Positions 11,195 through 23,297 of a stretch of 64,000 nucleotides of DNA are shown here, piece by piece. The DNA lies in the NCBI GenBank assembly GCA_963422465.1, contig OY730169.1, positions 3,038,001-3,102,000 on the forward strand. The letters run 5' to 3'. The notes beneath the pieces were generated by a model that did no database searches, was not told the DNA's origin, and saw only the letters and a list, made by a program, of their open reading frames with translations. The stretch comes from Lichina pygmaea (lineage: Eukaryota > Ascomycota > Lichinomycetes > Lichinales > Lichinaceae). The position numbers were made by a program, and so were the translations under genes. Position 1 is the stretch's first letter; each line of letters opens with the position of its first letter.

Positions 11195-12546
11195 CCGAGG
11201 TTCGATCACGACCTCGATCTCTTGTCTCCTGCCAACCCGTCTATCCTCGACCGGACACGACTGGACACCTTTGTCGTCTCCCTATTTCATTCTTCCTCAT
11301 GCGTGTTTCATTCACTCTCGTGCGTTCGAACGCATTCCAACGCCCTTGGCTGTCTCACATCATCTCCTTTCTTCTACACCCACATAATTACCCCCCAAGG
11401 GCGTGGGAATAGTAGGGAGTCGGCAGGTCTTTCATCCATCCCTCAGCGGCGTGTCTTTTCCTGCATCCATCTCATATCTCTTCTCTTCTCTCTCTCCTTT
11501 CTCTCTTTCTTTCTTGGCGCACTATCATTTCCGTGAGCGCGGGCGGACATGAAGCAGCGATGGGGTTGGTGAGGGGTGTTGGGCTAGGGGGTGGTTGTTA
11601 TCTAATTTCTCTACATACACTATCCATCTAATACAGTACTTACACTCGTCCGGAGTTCTCTCCAACGAGACTTTTCTTCAAGGCAAGTTTTGCAAGTCAG
11701 GATAATCTCTCACGAGACATGTCAACTCTGCAGTCGAGCACATAAGTTTTACTGTATGTACTCAAGTTCTCAAGTACTCAGGTACTCAGGTACTCAGGTA
11801 CGCTCCGTAAAACCAAGGCGATTCCGAAACATGAGGGTCGAAAACACTTTGTCGCAGAGCTTTATATGTTCTTCATACTCCCATCCCCCCGTCCTTGAGC
11901 TTCATCCTTGAAACGACAGTTCCCTTTTCTTTGAAAGTAACGACGGAACCGGAGATGATGATGACGATGACGATGAAGATGCTTGAAACAAGGAAAAGAA
12001 CACGAGGGCTACGTTACGTGTTTATGTAGCTTGCTTTGCTAGCCGTGTACGAGGTCATTGGTAAGAAGAGGGAGAGAGGTCACGGGGAGGACTATAACGA
12101 GAACGACGACGACGACGGCGACGACGACGAAGAGGAGAAGAGAGGATGGGTGGGCCGTTGCTTGCCGCGTTATATCGTCAAAATGAAAAAGAGGAGGATG
12201 GAAAGAAGACTGGACCGAGTGAGGAACGAAGGAAGCAGAGTAGAGTAGAGTACAGTAGAGCGCAGCGGAGCCAAAAAAAAAAAGTTCCTTTCGTCATTAT
12301 CAGCTCAATCACTGTTCGCGCTGGAAGGATCATGACACTCTGTGAACCTGGGGAATGGGAAATAATGAGTAAAGATATCGGGGAGGCAACGAGAGGAGAT
12401 GTCGTCTGTTCCATTCGCGGGGATGACATGTTCGGTTTGGTGGCTAGACGGGAGTCGGTTCTGTGGTCTGGGGCCATAGGGGTATCGAGGCCGCGGGGGC
12501 AGACAAGAGACGCGTGGTCTGCTGGAGACAACGATGGCAGCCTCGA
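11195..12546. other. Spacer between convergent genes, low complexity
   Basis: The 3' ends of the F-box gene and of the Vts1 gene face each other here. The sequence contains a pyrimidine-rich tract near 11440-11530 (CT-rich), a short CTCAGGTA repeat near 11770-11800, a GAC/GAA-rich block at about 12090-12140 and an A-run near 12271. I see no gene. Confidence 0.5.
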
Positions 12547-13624
12547 TCATAATTTGCCGTCCGCCTTGGCTTCTCTGACCTGCTCGAAGACCTAGCAATG
12601 CACGATAAGGCGTCAGCACGTGGCATCTCGACCGCACGCGGCGCTCCCCGGTGCTCGACTCACCTTGAGCATCTTCCGCCGCGCACCGAGGGCGTTGACG
12701 CCCCGCTTCTCGAGCGCGTCGTCGTCGAGCTCGACCAGCTCGGACCACTTGAGATCCTTGAGGTTGTCCGTGTACTTGTGGAGTCGCAGACTGCGCAGCC
12801 AGGCCGGGATGTCCTGCAGCAGGCTTGGGTCCGTCGGATCCTCCGGCGGCCGCGAGCTGCCTCGCTTCCCGCGCGGAGATCTGCCGCGGCCCATGTCGGA
12901 CGCGTCCGAGAGGTAGCCCTCGTGCGTGGCCGCGTTGGCCAGACCAAAGGGACCGACGCCAAAGGCAGCCATGCCGTTGCCCAGCAACGGCGACGTTCCG
13001 TCGTAGGCGGCCAGGAAGCCGTTGTTCTGCGGAGAAGCGAAGCCCATGCCCGTATACCCTCCGGCGCCCTGGACGGCGATCCCTGGCGAGTTGGGCCGGG
13101 ACCGACGACCTGACATGGCGGCCGCCTGTTGGGCTTGCAGGGCCGCGATCTGCTGCGCGTTGAGCACGTGACCGCTCTCGCTCACCATGACGACGTTGGT
13201 CCCGGGGATGGCCGGGGACAGGGGCGTCTGCGGCATGGGCCCTCGCCCTTCGGTGGACCGGCCACGTCGGTATTTACGCGCGTCCTCCAGCGCGATACGG
13301 TTGTCGACCGTCGACATGGCCGCGAGCTTCATCGCCGTCGCGTTTGCCACCATGTCCGCTTGGTTGACGCTGGCCTGCTGGCTGAACGTCGGCACCATGG
13401 GCGTGTTCACCATCGATGCCCAGTTCGCGTTCCCAAGGTTGTACGGTGACAACGCCGGTGGATCGGAGAGGTGTGAGTCCGTGACGTTCAAGGTCGTCGT
13501 CTGCACCGTCGGGGTGCCGGCCGATAGCTGCGGTCGGGGCGACCGTAGACCGGCTGACGGAGGTGGCTGCGCAAACTGGCCCATTGGTTGCTGCTCGGCC
13601 GACGACTTGGGGCGAGCGATGGGC

Positions 13625-13709
<85 letters not shown>

Positions 13710-14645
13710 GCTGCTGCTGCTGCTGCTCCGACGATGGGCGAGCGGTCCACGGTGAACCGGTTGCTGACGAGGTTACATTTTCCTTACCGCTAGGCGCTGA
13801 TATCGTCGTGGCAATGTAGGATGATCGTTTCTCGCCGACGGTACTGTTGCGATTGGACTCCGGAGCCTTGCCGTTCTCCTGTGTGAATTTGGCCTTCTGA
13901 GTCGCGATGGCGGCGGCGGCGTCTGGAAACATTGCCTGGATGGTCGACGGATCCAGACCGGAGTTGCGTTTGGTGCTTGGCGACGTCGGGCCGCGGCCAA
14001 GAGAGCTGCGTGCCCCTTCTACGCTGAGTCGATTCACCGCGTCGCTGAGACGGTTCGACATCGGGTCTGGGAGCATTGGAATCGTGTCAGCCGCTTTTCC
14101 TCTGCAGGGACCATCTGATCAAGGGATCGCTCACCGCTATCGAAAGCGGACGGCGAAAGGACGCCCGACATCGGATGGCTCTGCGACATCTGCTTCAGAA
14201 CTTGGATGAAAAACCTAATCTGAACCTGGGTCGTCTGCTGGAGCAGAGCATACAGAGCGGCGGTCCGCTCGGCTTCGCTCAAGACCTTGAACCATTGCTC
14301 GATGGCGCTCAGCTCGTCCTTGAAGTCCTGGTCGAGCGTGGCCGCCGCCATCTCCTCCAACGTCGTCTCATACTGATCGATGTCGGCTATCCACTGCTGC
14401 GCCGCCTTTTCGGCAGCGTCTTCAGGGTTGTTCGAGTTCGCCTGCTGCTGAGCTTGGTTGTAATAGACCTCCGACGACGGTCTGATGCGGCCTGCCAGAG
14501 GCGACGATGCGTGGGGCGCCATGTCGGCCGATGCGCGGAAGACATGGCCCGCACCGATACCGCGCGACGTGGGCGGTCGTAGGGACGAGCTCAAGTTCGC
14601 CTCCGGCGTACTGTTCCGGTTGCCGATCAGGTGGCTGGCCGACAT
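12547..14645 (-). CDS. VTS1: Vts1/Smaug-type SAM-domain RNA-binding protein
   Basis: Three exons (14645-14135, 14066-12664, 12591-12547) with in-phase introns of 68 and 72 nt give 652 residues. The C-terminal SAM domain (residues about 581-645: [20 protein letters not shown], then [18 protein letters not shown] and [13 protein letters not shown]) is the Smaug/Vts1 type that binds CNGG-loop hairpins in mRNAs and recruits the Ccr4-Not deadenylase. A helical N-terminal region (residues about 85-155) and conserved linker [20 protein letters not shown] also match filamentous fungal Vts1. A run of 34 glutamines lies near residues 285-318. The last exon is only 15 codons and ends REAKADGKL, the usual terminus. 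Expected in cytoplasm and P-bodies. Assignment is firm. Confidence 0.93.
13624..13725 (-). repeat. Trinucleotide repeat coding for 34 glutamines in Vts1
   Basis: On the coding strand the tract is five CAG codons, a long run of CAA and one terminal CAG. It is in frame inside exon 2 and encodes uninterrupted glutamine. Nearly pure CAA is unstable by slippage, so length may vary between strains. Confidence 0.95.
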
Positions 14646-15658
14646 TTTATGATGCGAAGGCCAACGTCCAATGGGTAGGCAAGCGCCTGCTGTGTGGTGC
14701 CTGTTGTATGTCGGAGGATGCCGACTCGTAGCCTTGATGCTGCGTCTAACGTCGGCGAATGTCCAACGGCTGAACAACAGCAGCAGTATGTCAGTCGAGG
14801 TTGACGTCGGACCGGCAGATGGCCATTCGAGAAGCAGCACTCCAGAAAGTAAGACCGACCTCGCAGACAGGGGGAAAAAGAATCTCGGTAGGAATAGATG
14901 TTGAGGAAGCGTGGACGTCGTTGATGCAGATAACCACCGCGGGCTGTCGCTCGATCGCAAGGCTGATGTCCGAAACCGCCGAACACGATACTGCGGTACG
15001 GAGGCTGATGGAAGGAATCTCGCGAAAGTAAAGGAGCGGAGGTCGATCTCGACTGTAGAAGCACGAACAGAACGGACTCGCTACAGTGTGCTTCCGATGC
15101 CGACGCGATACGGTAAAGCACTGCACGATGCGAGTAGTAGTTCCGTCTACAACGAGGAAGCGCTGCGTCTGATAACCAGATCAGCGCTACGACCTGAACA
15201 GACGGTGCTCAGGACGACAAGAGAATGACAGGACGTGTTCCAGATCAGAACTCCTGGCTGTCGGTGAGCAGGAGGACGGTCTGGAAAGAAGTGAAGATAT
15301 GTTTCCAAGGCGGGTGGGGAAGGGGACAGGAGACCAGTTTGGAGAGATTCGAAAAGTCTCACAGTTACTTTACGGCAGTCAAGAGAGTACAGAGCAGGTA
15401 CGTAACCTATGAGGTACAGAGGCACGGTATGCAGTACTTTACCTACGAGATATGTTCTACGTAACGTACCAGTACTCGTACGGAAGTACTGGAGGAAGTA
15501 CGGAAGTGCGTATGCTTACATAATATATATCGCTACGTACAGTACGTTACGTACGTAAGTATAGCACCTCACCCCTCCAACCCTTCTGAGCTTCAAGATC
15601 GTAGCTCCAGTCTCCTACACCGACACAACTATCTCTCCACACCTGCAAGACCACCAAA
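14646..15658. other. Divergent promoter region
   Basis: About 1 kb between the start of the minus-strand Vts1 gene and the start of the plus-strand PPxY protein. Its right half is full of GTAC-type palindromes (for example TACGTACAGTACGTTACGTA around 15533-15555) and an ATAATATATAT stretch near 15520. No gene is visible. Confidence 0.5.
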
Positions 15659-17217
15659 ATGGGCCTCGAGAAAAAAGATTCCAGTCGAATAATCAATGAC
15701 TGTCATCCTCCCAGCTACGTAGGGGAAGACGAAGACCAGCCCCCGCCTTACGAAACGCTCGCGATATCGTCGGCGAACCACAAGCACGAAGAGGGGAAGG
15801 AGCCAGCGAAGAAGCCATTCTCGCAGGTACGCAAGTAAGATTACAATCAGGAATGGCGTCATCATGAGTGGTACTGATACTATAGCAGGCCCGACGATGC
15901 GTAGCTGGAGCACTGTACCGGGCTTTTCGAACAGACAGCACGGCGCGTGACAACACCGCGTGAGTCGCCTTTTTTTCTCCTATATATAGTCTGACCAGTT
16001 CCCCCCTTCCTCGATTCTTCCACCGTTCGTCTTCTTCCCATTTTCAAACTGTCCGTCGTCTTCCCATCCCCCGAACTGCCCGTCCGTCGTTGTCTTCCCA
16101 TCCCTCGAACTGTCCGTCCGTCGATGTCTTCCCACCTCCCGGAATGTCCGTCCGTCATCTTCCCACCTCTGGAAAAATCCCTCGTTATCTCCAGCGTCTC
16201 CCGTTACAAGATGGCAGACTCTCCCAAGAAAATCCCCGAGGCACGCTACTACAAAGTGACCATCGTTGGCGTGATCATTGGTCTCATTGTCGCCATCGTC
16301 TCAACCGTGGCAAATTCTATCTCGGCTTGGTATGCAAGACGGGCATACCTGTATGTACTTTGTCTGGCACTCTCTCGATCTCTTCTGCATTCCAGTCTTT
16401 TTCTTTTCTCACCCCATAGATGTATTACACGTACTATGAACTCACGTTACATAGCGATTAGAAGCGTGGCTCGACATTGGAGGCGGCGACCGACGGCGCC
16501 GACCCCTCCGCCGCCACCACCGCTCAAGATACCACGGTCGGGAACGTCTTGTCGGTTAGGCAAGGCTTGTGGAATATAGGGGCCCGCAAAGCAGCCAAGG
16601 ACCCTGGCAATGCTGGAGCGATCATTGCCGAAACACTGCGGGGCATGAGCGAAGCCTGTGAGACGTTCGAGGATGGAATTGCAGCAATTGAATCGGTCTC
16701 GCGAACGAAGGCAGCCTCCGTGGAGGTGGCCGGACAGAACACCATGGGCTCATCGGCACCGTCGGTCGCTCAATCTCCCGTCGGCCCGCAACCATCGCCG
16801 GCGGATCCCAACCCCCCACCCCGCAGCCATCGATCGTCGTCCCTCCCCACTCGCGCCCCACAACTGCCGTCGATCGCTGCTGAGCCTCTGTCTCTCCTCG
16901 GTGACTCGCAGGCACACCCTACCCCGGCCGTACTGGTTGGGGAAGGGTCGGGATCCCAAGATCGGGGGTCTCCGCCGCTCCGGATGTTGGGAAGCGGCAA
17001 GCTCGGCGAAGAGATGCCGGTCGGACAGCAAGGTTCCGCGGAGAGTGGAAAGGCGAAGGAACCCCTATTCTCCCGAACGCCCTCTCGCGCGCAATTCGAC
17101 TCCGGGGCATCGGCGATTGAAGAATTCCAAGCACAAACCTCATCCACGTCGTCGACGCCCCGCCAAGGAACACCTCGTCAACGACTGTTGAAGTTTCTGT
17201 CTCCGGAGACCTGGTAA
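15659..17217 (+). CDS. Unidentified PPxY-motif single-pass membrane protein (four-exon model)
   Basis: I do not recognise the family. Exons 15659-15826, 15889-15959, 16195-16354 and 16462-17217 join with correct phase (introns 62, 235 and 107 nt; donors GTACGC, GTGAGT, GTACTT) to give 384 residues. Residues 17-31 contain two PY motifs, PPSY and PPPY, the ligand of WW domains such as those of the Rsp5/NEDD4 ubiquitin ligase. A 24-residue hydrophobic stretch (VTIVGVIIGLIVAIVSTVAN...) follows near residue 105, then a Ser/Pro-rich tail. If the second donor is not used, exon 2 ends at TGA 15961-15963 and two smaller genes result (80 residues, and a Met at 16211). A strong GTAAGT at 17214 overlaps the stop, so a further 3' exon is possible. 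A PY motif beside a membrane span is the layout of Rsp5 adaptors; that role is inference. Confidence 0.6.
16025..16182 (+). repeat. Imperfect minisatellite inside an intron
   Basis: Four to five copies of a unit of about 31-34 bp, each containing GTCTTCCCA and ending in a GTCCGTCCGTC-like block, fill most of the 235-nt intron (15960-16194) of the PPxY gene model. The copies differ by several bases. Confidence 0.8.
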
Positions 17218-18146
17218 GTTCAGCTGTTTCGTATCTCTGTTTTTGCCACAAGTACCATAGAATTCCATCTATTTCAAGACAAGACGGCTAAGAAGTATTG
17301 AAGATCCAGAAGCTCGCGAGCCCTGAATTTCTACCCCAAGCCCGAGCCCTCAACACTGTTGTCGCTGTCCTCCTCTACCAGAGTTCTCGAGTCTTGTGAC
17401 AGTTCCTATTCCTGATCTGAGTTCCTGTCACCGTGGTCCTCCTCCTCTTCCTCCACTGCCGCCATGTGCTCGAGTCTTGTGTTACATGTTGCCGCCTTCC
17501 AGCGCAATACTCTACCAAATACGGTAAGGAATCCACTCAAATCACTGCTGAATCTGAGACTGATCCAACTCCGTCCAAGCTTTCCGTCACTGTTGGCGAG
17601 TTGCTAAGTCAGCGGGACAACACTACTCCAGGCTCGCCCAAAATCTTTTTCGCTTCCAAACATGATGGGATTCTTCTCCGAGCAAGAGCAAGGATGAGTA
17701 CTCACCAATTGGGTAGGAGTAAGACTTGACAAGGAAGGAAGAAAGCTGTAGGCAGAAGGCTGGAGTACCGGGGGATATATTTAGCTAGATTGCTTGCTCA
17801 GAGCTTCCACCTATCAATCTACAACTTCTACGTACTGTACGTATTTTGTCTGATATATCGGGAGCGATCTACGGTACTGCAGGAGTAGGTCTAGGGCCAA
17901 CTGGTTGTAGATCATCTACGTACAGTACGTATCTAGTCCTCCATCTGTACTGTACACTTGAGTCGTTTCCGGTGACTGCCAACAGCATCCCACACCGACA
18001 GGGTGTTTGGGACATCTCGTCGCTGTTCGTGCAGAAAGCAGGTTGTCATGATATGAGCAGCTCTGAAGGTCTCTATCGGAGTTCTGCCAGAGACTACCTC
18101 ATTATGCTCCACTCGTGACGGGGGCAGACTCTTCAGCATCTGAGCC
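17218..18146. other. Spacer upstream of TFIIIC subunit
   Basis: No supported gene. The frame from 17433 to 17729 could hold a 3' exon of the preceding gene if the GTAAGT at 17214 is used, but no acceptor gives a convincing continuation. Two near-identical palindromic blocks, CTACGTACTGTACGTA and CTACGTACAGTACGTA, occur at about 17830 and 17918. Confidence 0.45.
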
Positions 18147-21100
18147 ATGGAGTCCACGATCGCGTCGCGTTACTCGTACCCCGACTTTGAAGAGCAGCCG
18201 AGCTATGTGTGGCTAGGCCGGGCCGGTCAGGCCGGCCCTGCTGGTGACGCTACAGCTGATCAACTGCCGGAGGAAATGTCCGAAGAATCGGAGTCGGAAC
18301 CGCAAGATGACGATGGTGACGATATGGAGATGGATGACGATGCCGGAAAAGATCCTGACCATGCTGCAATATCCCTCGACCCCGTCCTCCAGGATGATCG
18401 CATGGTCGACGACTCCGAGACGTAAGCAGACACCATGGCCCTCCACTCCGTACCTATGCTGAAAGCAGATGTCCATGCAGAAGTAGCGATGAAGGCTCTT
18501 ATCAGGATAACGAGTTTTTCACGCTCCAGTCCGACGTTGTCAGGTTCCAGAAGAAACTACTGGTGGCTCGGCGCGGAAGACTATGGCGGCCGGTGGACGA
18601 GCCCGGATGGAGAAAAGGAGGAAAGCGGGGTCCAAAGGGCCCTCGCAAGCCGGTAGAGCCATCCCTGGAGATCAAGTTGCTGCTGAGCCAAGCCAACGAG
18701 GCGTTCATCGCGAGGGACTACGACCGGACCGAAGAGCTGGCCACTCGGGTGATAAACATGAACGCCGAGACGTATGCTGCTCATGCGCTGCTCTCCGCCG
18801 TTTTCCTGGAACAGGGACAGGTGCAGATGGGTGTCGTGGCGCAGATGAGCGCCGCCCACCTGAGGCCCAGAGAGGCCAGCGTGTGGCAGACCTGCGTGAA
18901 GTTGATCCTCGAAAAGGGGAGAGCGTACAGCGGGAGGTATCTCAACGACGCCGTCTACTGCTACACGCGCATCCTGGGCATCAACCCGAAGGACTTCGAG
19001 GCCCGATATCAGAGAGCCTTGTTGCTTCGCGAGCTCAAGCACAAGGGCAGGGCTGCCCGTGAATTCGAACAGATGCTGGACATGATCCCGGAAGACACCA
19101 CCATCTTAAGACAGCTTGCGGAGACCTACATCGATCTGGGCGAGGTTGGAAAGGCCAGAGAGCGCTATCAAACCCATATCGAGCGTGCGATGGAGGCCGG
19201 TGGGCTTCCGGGCGACGGGTTTAGCTGGTCTGACCTCAATATCTACGTTGAGCTCTTCGACTACGACGCCGAATACCTGGAAGGGATCAAAGAGCTCAAG
19301 GCTCTGTCGAGGTGGCTCCTCGGTCGTGAGGGCGAATCGTACTGGAACGAGATCGACGACGACCGGGAGTGGGACGCCGATGACGCTCCTCGCAGGCTAT
19401 CGGTTGCCGGCTTTCGATCGAACCGCTTTGGCCGACACACGTACGGCGAAGGCCTGCCCCTGGAGCTGCGCATCAAGCTCGGAATTTATCGTCTCAAAGG
19501 AAGCATCGGCGAGCTGGGGGAAGCCTTCGTAAGTACTGCCGTGGAGAAATAGGGAGGTCATGAGCTGAACGATTGCGTAGGCCCACTTCCATTGGCTGGG
19601 GCCTGAGACCACTGGCCCAGCAGGCAAGGTACACGACTATCCGGATCTCTTTCAAGCATCCGCCGACGTTATGATGGAGAAGGGTCTTTATGCTCAGGCC
19701 GTCAGCTTCTACGAGCCTCTTCATCAAGTCGATGGTTTTTTGAGCCACACCGTCTATACCCGAATGGCCACGTGCTACCAGAAACTGGAAAAGTACGATG
19801 AAGCGGAGAGGATGTACCAACTCATTATCGAGGACGATGAAGGGAACATAGACGCGCGTGTTCAGCTTGCCAAGCTGTTCGAATCCCAAGGGATGCTGGA
19901 GCAAGCGTTCGTCTATGTCAACGAGGTGCTCGCCCTGGAGCGGAAGTCCTCAAAGGTTCGCGAGTTGAAGCGGACTCGTACTCAGCTGAAGACTGCCATA
20001 TCGCACAATGCCGAACCCTCCATGCCAGCGGTCGAGCAAGCGGCTGATGAGACGTCTCGCCCGAAGCCCCGACGGAAGAGCCTCCACGTCGACCGTGCAA
20101 GCGCCCAGAAAGAACAGGAGGAACTCATCCAGATGCTGTTTGTCCGCGCTCAGGAACTGGAAGTGGATGTGCGAGCTGGAAACGCGGAAGCAATTGAGGA
20201 GTGGGCCGAAGCGGTGGAGACGGTGACCGACGATTTTCGTGCCGCTAAGGTCTTTTATCCGCAGAATCGCTACATCAGATTCATGGGCTATCGAAAAGGT
20301 CGATCCTCGGCAGCGGATGGAGCGGTCGGTGCTGTGGACGAGATGGCGGAAAGGCTGCAAGCCAGTCTGGGTGGGGCGCTCTCGTTCTCGGATCTGCCCG
20401 GTCTGACTGAGCTGACGAGACGCAGAGCAGGCGGGGGCAACGGAGACGGGGCCGGCGGAAGAGATTCCCACCAGCTACCGCGGAATAGCATTCTCGGAAT
20501 GGTTGGCGATGTTTCTGAAGTACGCGCTGTTCTTCGCGCGTGAAGGGGAGACTGGCGAAGCGTACGACATGATCAGCGCAGCCCATGATGCCAATGTCTT
20601 TCATCATTCCAACGAGTCCATGTTTCTAATCCACATGTGCTGGGCCGGTACGATCCCTGATTCCGTCCTTTGTGGCTCTGCATCTGATTCGAACAGCCTG
20701 TGCCCTTGCGGCGCATGATGACGAGGCGATCTGCACGGCGAGCCGATGGGTCACCAAGGAATTTCAGTTCACCACGGATGCCTATCGGCTGCATGCCGCA
20801 CTCAACCGGCTGTGCCACGGGCCTAACACATGGTACAACTCGAGTCCATCTCAGAAATATATCCTTCGGCAGATCAAGGCGATGGATTTCTCGCTCGTTG
20901 GCGATGACGACAGGACAAGATTCTTCATCGAGAAGGCGTCCTACAGCGCCAAGGACGACGAGGGCAACTTCTTCATTAACGACGACATGGATGTGGTGTT
21001 GCTGCTGCTGTACGGCGAGATGCTCTACTCTGGGACGAGCTACACGTACGCCTTGAGTCAGTGTCCCCCCTGCTATGATGAGTCTCGCCATGGGCCGACT

Positions 21101-21638
21101 AATATCCAACGTTCAATTTCGGCAGACTACTTTTTCCGTGCTCATTCACTCGATCCCGACCATCCAGTGATCAAGTTCTACATCGGACTCGGTTATATCC
21201 AGTGGGCGCTCAAACGACAAGTCGAGAACCGCCACTACTTCATCGTGCAGGGAATGACCTTCCTTTATGAGTACCATGAGCTCCGGCAGCAGTCTCCCAA
21301 CCCCGTAGAAAAGCAAGAAGCAGACTATAATCTCGCAAGGACTCTACACATGCTAGGTATGACCGTGTGCTTGCTCTCTTCTCTCCCCAGCTCATTTCTT
21401 GCTAGGCCTCACGCACCTCGCTGTGCCTTCCTACGAGCGTGTCCTGGAAATATCCCTCGCCTCGGCGCAACAATCATGCAGCAACAGCGACGGTAGCGAC
21501 GACCCGTCGATAGCCAAGCCGTCATCAATCACGCAGGATTTCGCACGTGAAGCGGCTTACAATCTGCAGAGCATCTACTTCATGTCCGGGAACATGGCAA
21601 TGGTGAAGACGGTGACGGAACGGTATCTCGTCGTCTGA
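18147..21638 (+). CDS. TFC4: TFIIIC TPR subunit (Tfc4/Sfc4, RNA polymerase III factor)
   Basis: Seven exons (18147-18421, 18481-19528, 19581-20370, 20426-20647, 20697-21056, 21126-21356, 21406-21638) join in phase to 1052 residues; introns are 49-69 nt. The product matches the TPR-containing TFIIIC subunit that bridges B-box-bound TFIIIC to TFIIIB/Brf1 and so positions Pol III on tRNA and 5S genes in the nucleus. An acidic N-terminus (about 90 residues) is followed by TPR arrays (LLSQANEAFIARDYDRTEEL, AHALLSAVFLEQGQVQMGV, VYTRMATCYQKLEKYDEAER, YFFRAHSLDPDHPV). The segment EIPTSYRGIAFSEWLAMF is reached only by removing a 55-nt intron (20371-20425) with a GCTGAC branch point. The C-terminus EAAYNLQSIYFMSGNMAMVK is typical. 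The length fits the family. Assignment is firm. Confidence 0.93.
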
Positions 21639-22023
21639 ACTATTTTCTGCCACTTCGCAGTCCAAGTGGACCGGAGCATGTCCGTCGCCTTCGGTACATT
21701 CTCTCTGCCATGTTCCCGCCACAAGGCGGTGAGATCCCCAACAGAAGTATGGTTTTTAGAAGCCCAAGGATGTCTCGCGCCGTCGCGATGCTAGACGTTC
21801 GACGAGCGTAGCGCATGTCAGGCTGGGCCCAGGGAATTGAAGGTCGGGTGCAGATGTACGGACCACGAGGTAGGTGGGCGTGCAGCACAGCCTGGCTCAA
21901 GAGCAGTGTTGACCAGAAGGTATATCTACAGATCAACGACACTTGTCCTCCATGTCGGACGGATCCGTGGGAAGACGAATTTCATTACGTACGGGGCCTT
22001 TTTTCCGATTTCAAGGCAACGAG
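21639..22023. other. Spacer between convergent TFC4 and FBP1
   Basis: The two stop codons face each other 385 bp apart. Nothing besides presumed 3' untranslated sequence and terminators is visible. Confidence 0.5.
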
Positions 22024-23297
22024 CTATTTCAGATACTTGCTATGTACGCCGATCACCTTCTGCACCTCTTCAAAGCTCCCCATGAAGATGCCGGAGCGGT
22101 CATGAATGTGCTCCGGCACGACTTCCAACATGCGCTGCATCTTGCTGTCGACAGCCTGGCCGCCGGCTGAACGGTGCCGGATGCCATGGTCAGTCGCGGG
22201 TTCTAACCGGGAATCGATTCGGGGATAGGGGGCCATTGTGGACTTACCGTTCTCCATCACCATCGCCATCGGCGCACACTCATACAGGATTCGGAGCTTT
22301 CCCCTGGGGCTCTTCTTATCCGCTGGATAGGCGAATATACCACCGTACAACAGAGTGCGGTAGGCGTCTGCCACCATGCTGCCAATATACCGGGAACTGT
22401 ACGGCTTGCCGTCCTTGTCGGAAGGGAACTTCAAACTGTCAAAGTATTCCAGGACAGGCTTGTCCCAATACATGGCGTTGCCCTCGTTGACCGAGTAGAT
22501 GGCCCGTGTCTTGGGCATGCGCATGTTTGGATGGGTCAGGATGAACTCCCCGAGCGCGTTGTCCATCGTGAAGCCGGACACGGGGCCGTCCTTGATGGTG
22601 ATGACGAGCTGCGCCGAAGCACCGTACATGGTGAAGCCACTGGCCAAGAGCTCGGTGCCGGGCAAGAGGAGGTCGTCCTTCGTCCCCTTGGCGTCGTCCC
22701 CCAGCTTGAAGACGCCAAAAATCGTCCCCACCGAGACGCCAGCATCAAGGTTCGAGCTACCGTCGATGGGATCGCAGACGACGGCGTAGCGCGCATGCGG
22801 GTTGTTCTCGAAGACGATGGCCTCCTCTTCCTCCTCGGAGACCAGCACCCGGCATTTACCTGAGGTGCGCATGGCATTGATGAACAGGTCGTTGCTGATG
22901 ACATCGAGCTTCTTCTGCTCGTCGCCTGTGGTGTTGGACGAGCCGGCCAAGCCTGAGAGCTGGTTGGGCGGTGTCAGCCGGGACAAATCTCGGTAGGAGG
23001 ATACAACAACGACAGACATTGATCAGAGAGGCACGCCGGATATAATATGCGATGCTCTTGAAGGCGAACTGCAGCGCATGGCACAGGAGCCTGACAGGCC
23101 GTGGTCAGCACCAGCTGGGAGCCGACGCTGCAGCATGTTACATGCCGGGTGGTGAGTCCATCTTACGTGAAATCCCCTGTTGCCTCGGGGTGCTTGGCCT
23201 GCTCCTCCGTGAGATATCTCGTCAGGGTCACGATATTGGTGTTTATTTTCTCGCGGGCAGCAGAAGGCATATAGCCGTTTGACCCGTTGACGTCCAT
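22024..23297 (-). CDS. FBP1: Fructose-1,6-bisphosphatase
   Basis: Four exons (23297-23167, 23090-23018, 22959-22248, 22166-22024) join in phase to 352 residues; introns are 76, 58 and 81 nt. The enzyme hydrolyses fructose-1,6-bisphosphate to fructose-6-phosphate, the committed cytosolic step of gluconeogenesis. The first two exons supply the N-terminal helices of the AMP-binding region (EATGDF, LLCHALQFAFKSIAYYIRRA), missing if only the long frame is read. The metal/substrate motif CDPIDGSSNLDAG lies at about residue 130 and the active-site signature GKLRILYECAPMAMVMENAG at about 286. The length is normal. Family members are repressed by glucose; no regulatory site was identified here. Convergent with TFC4. 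Assignment is firm. Confidence 0.95.

Noticed and set aside
13187-13819. Long frames with polycysteine, polyvaline or polythreonine opposite the Vts1 glutamine tract
   Set aside because: They are shadows of the trinucleotide repeat in other frames of the Vts1 coding exon.
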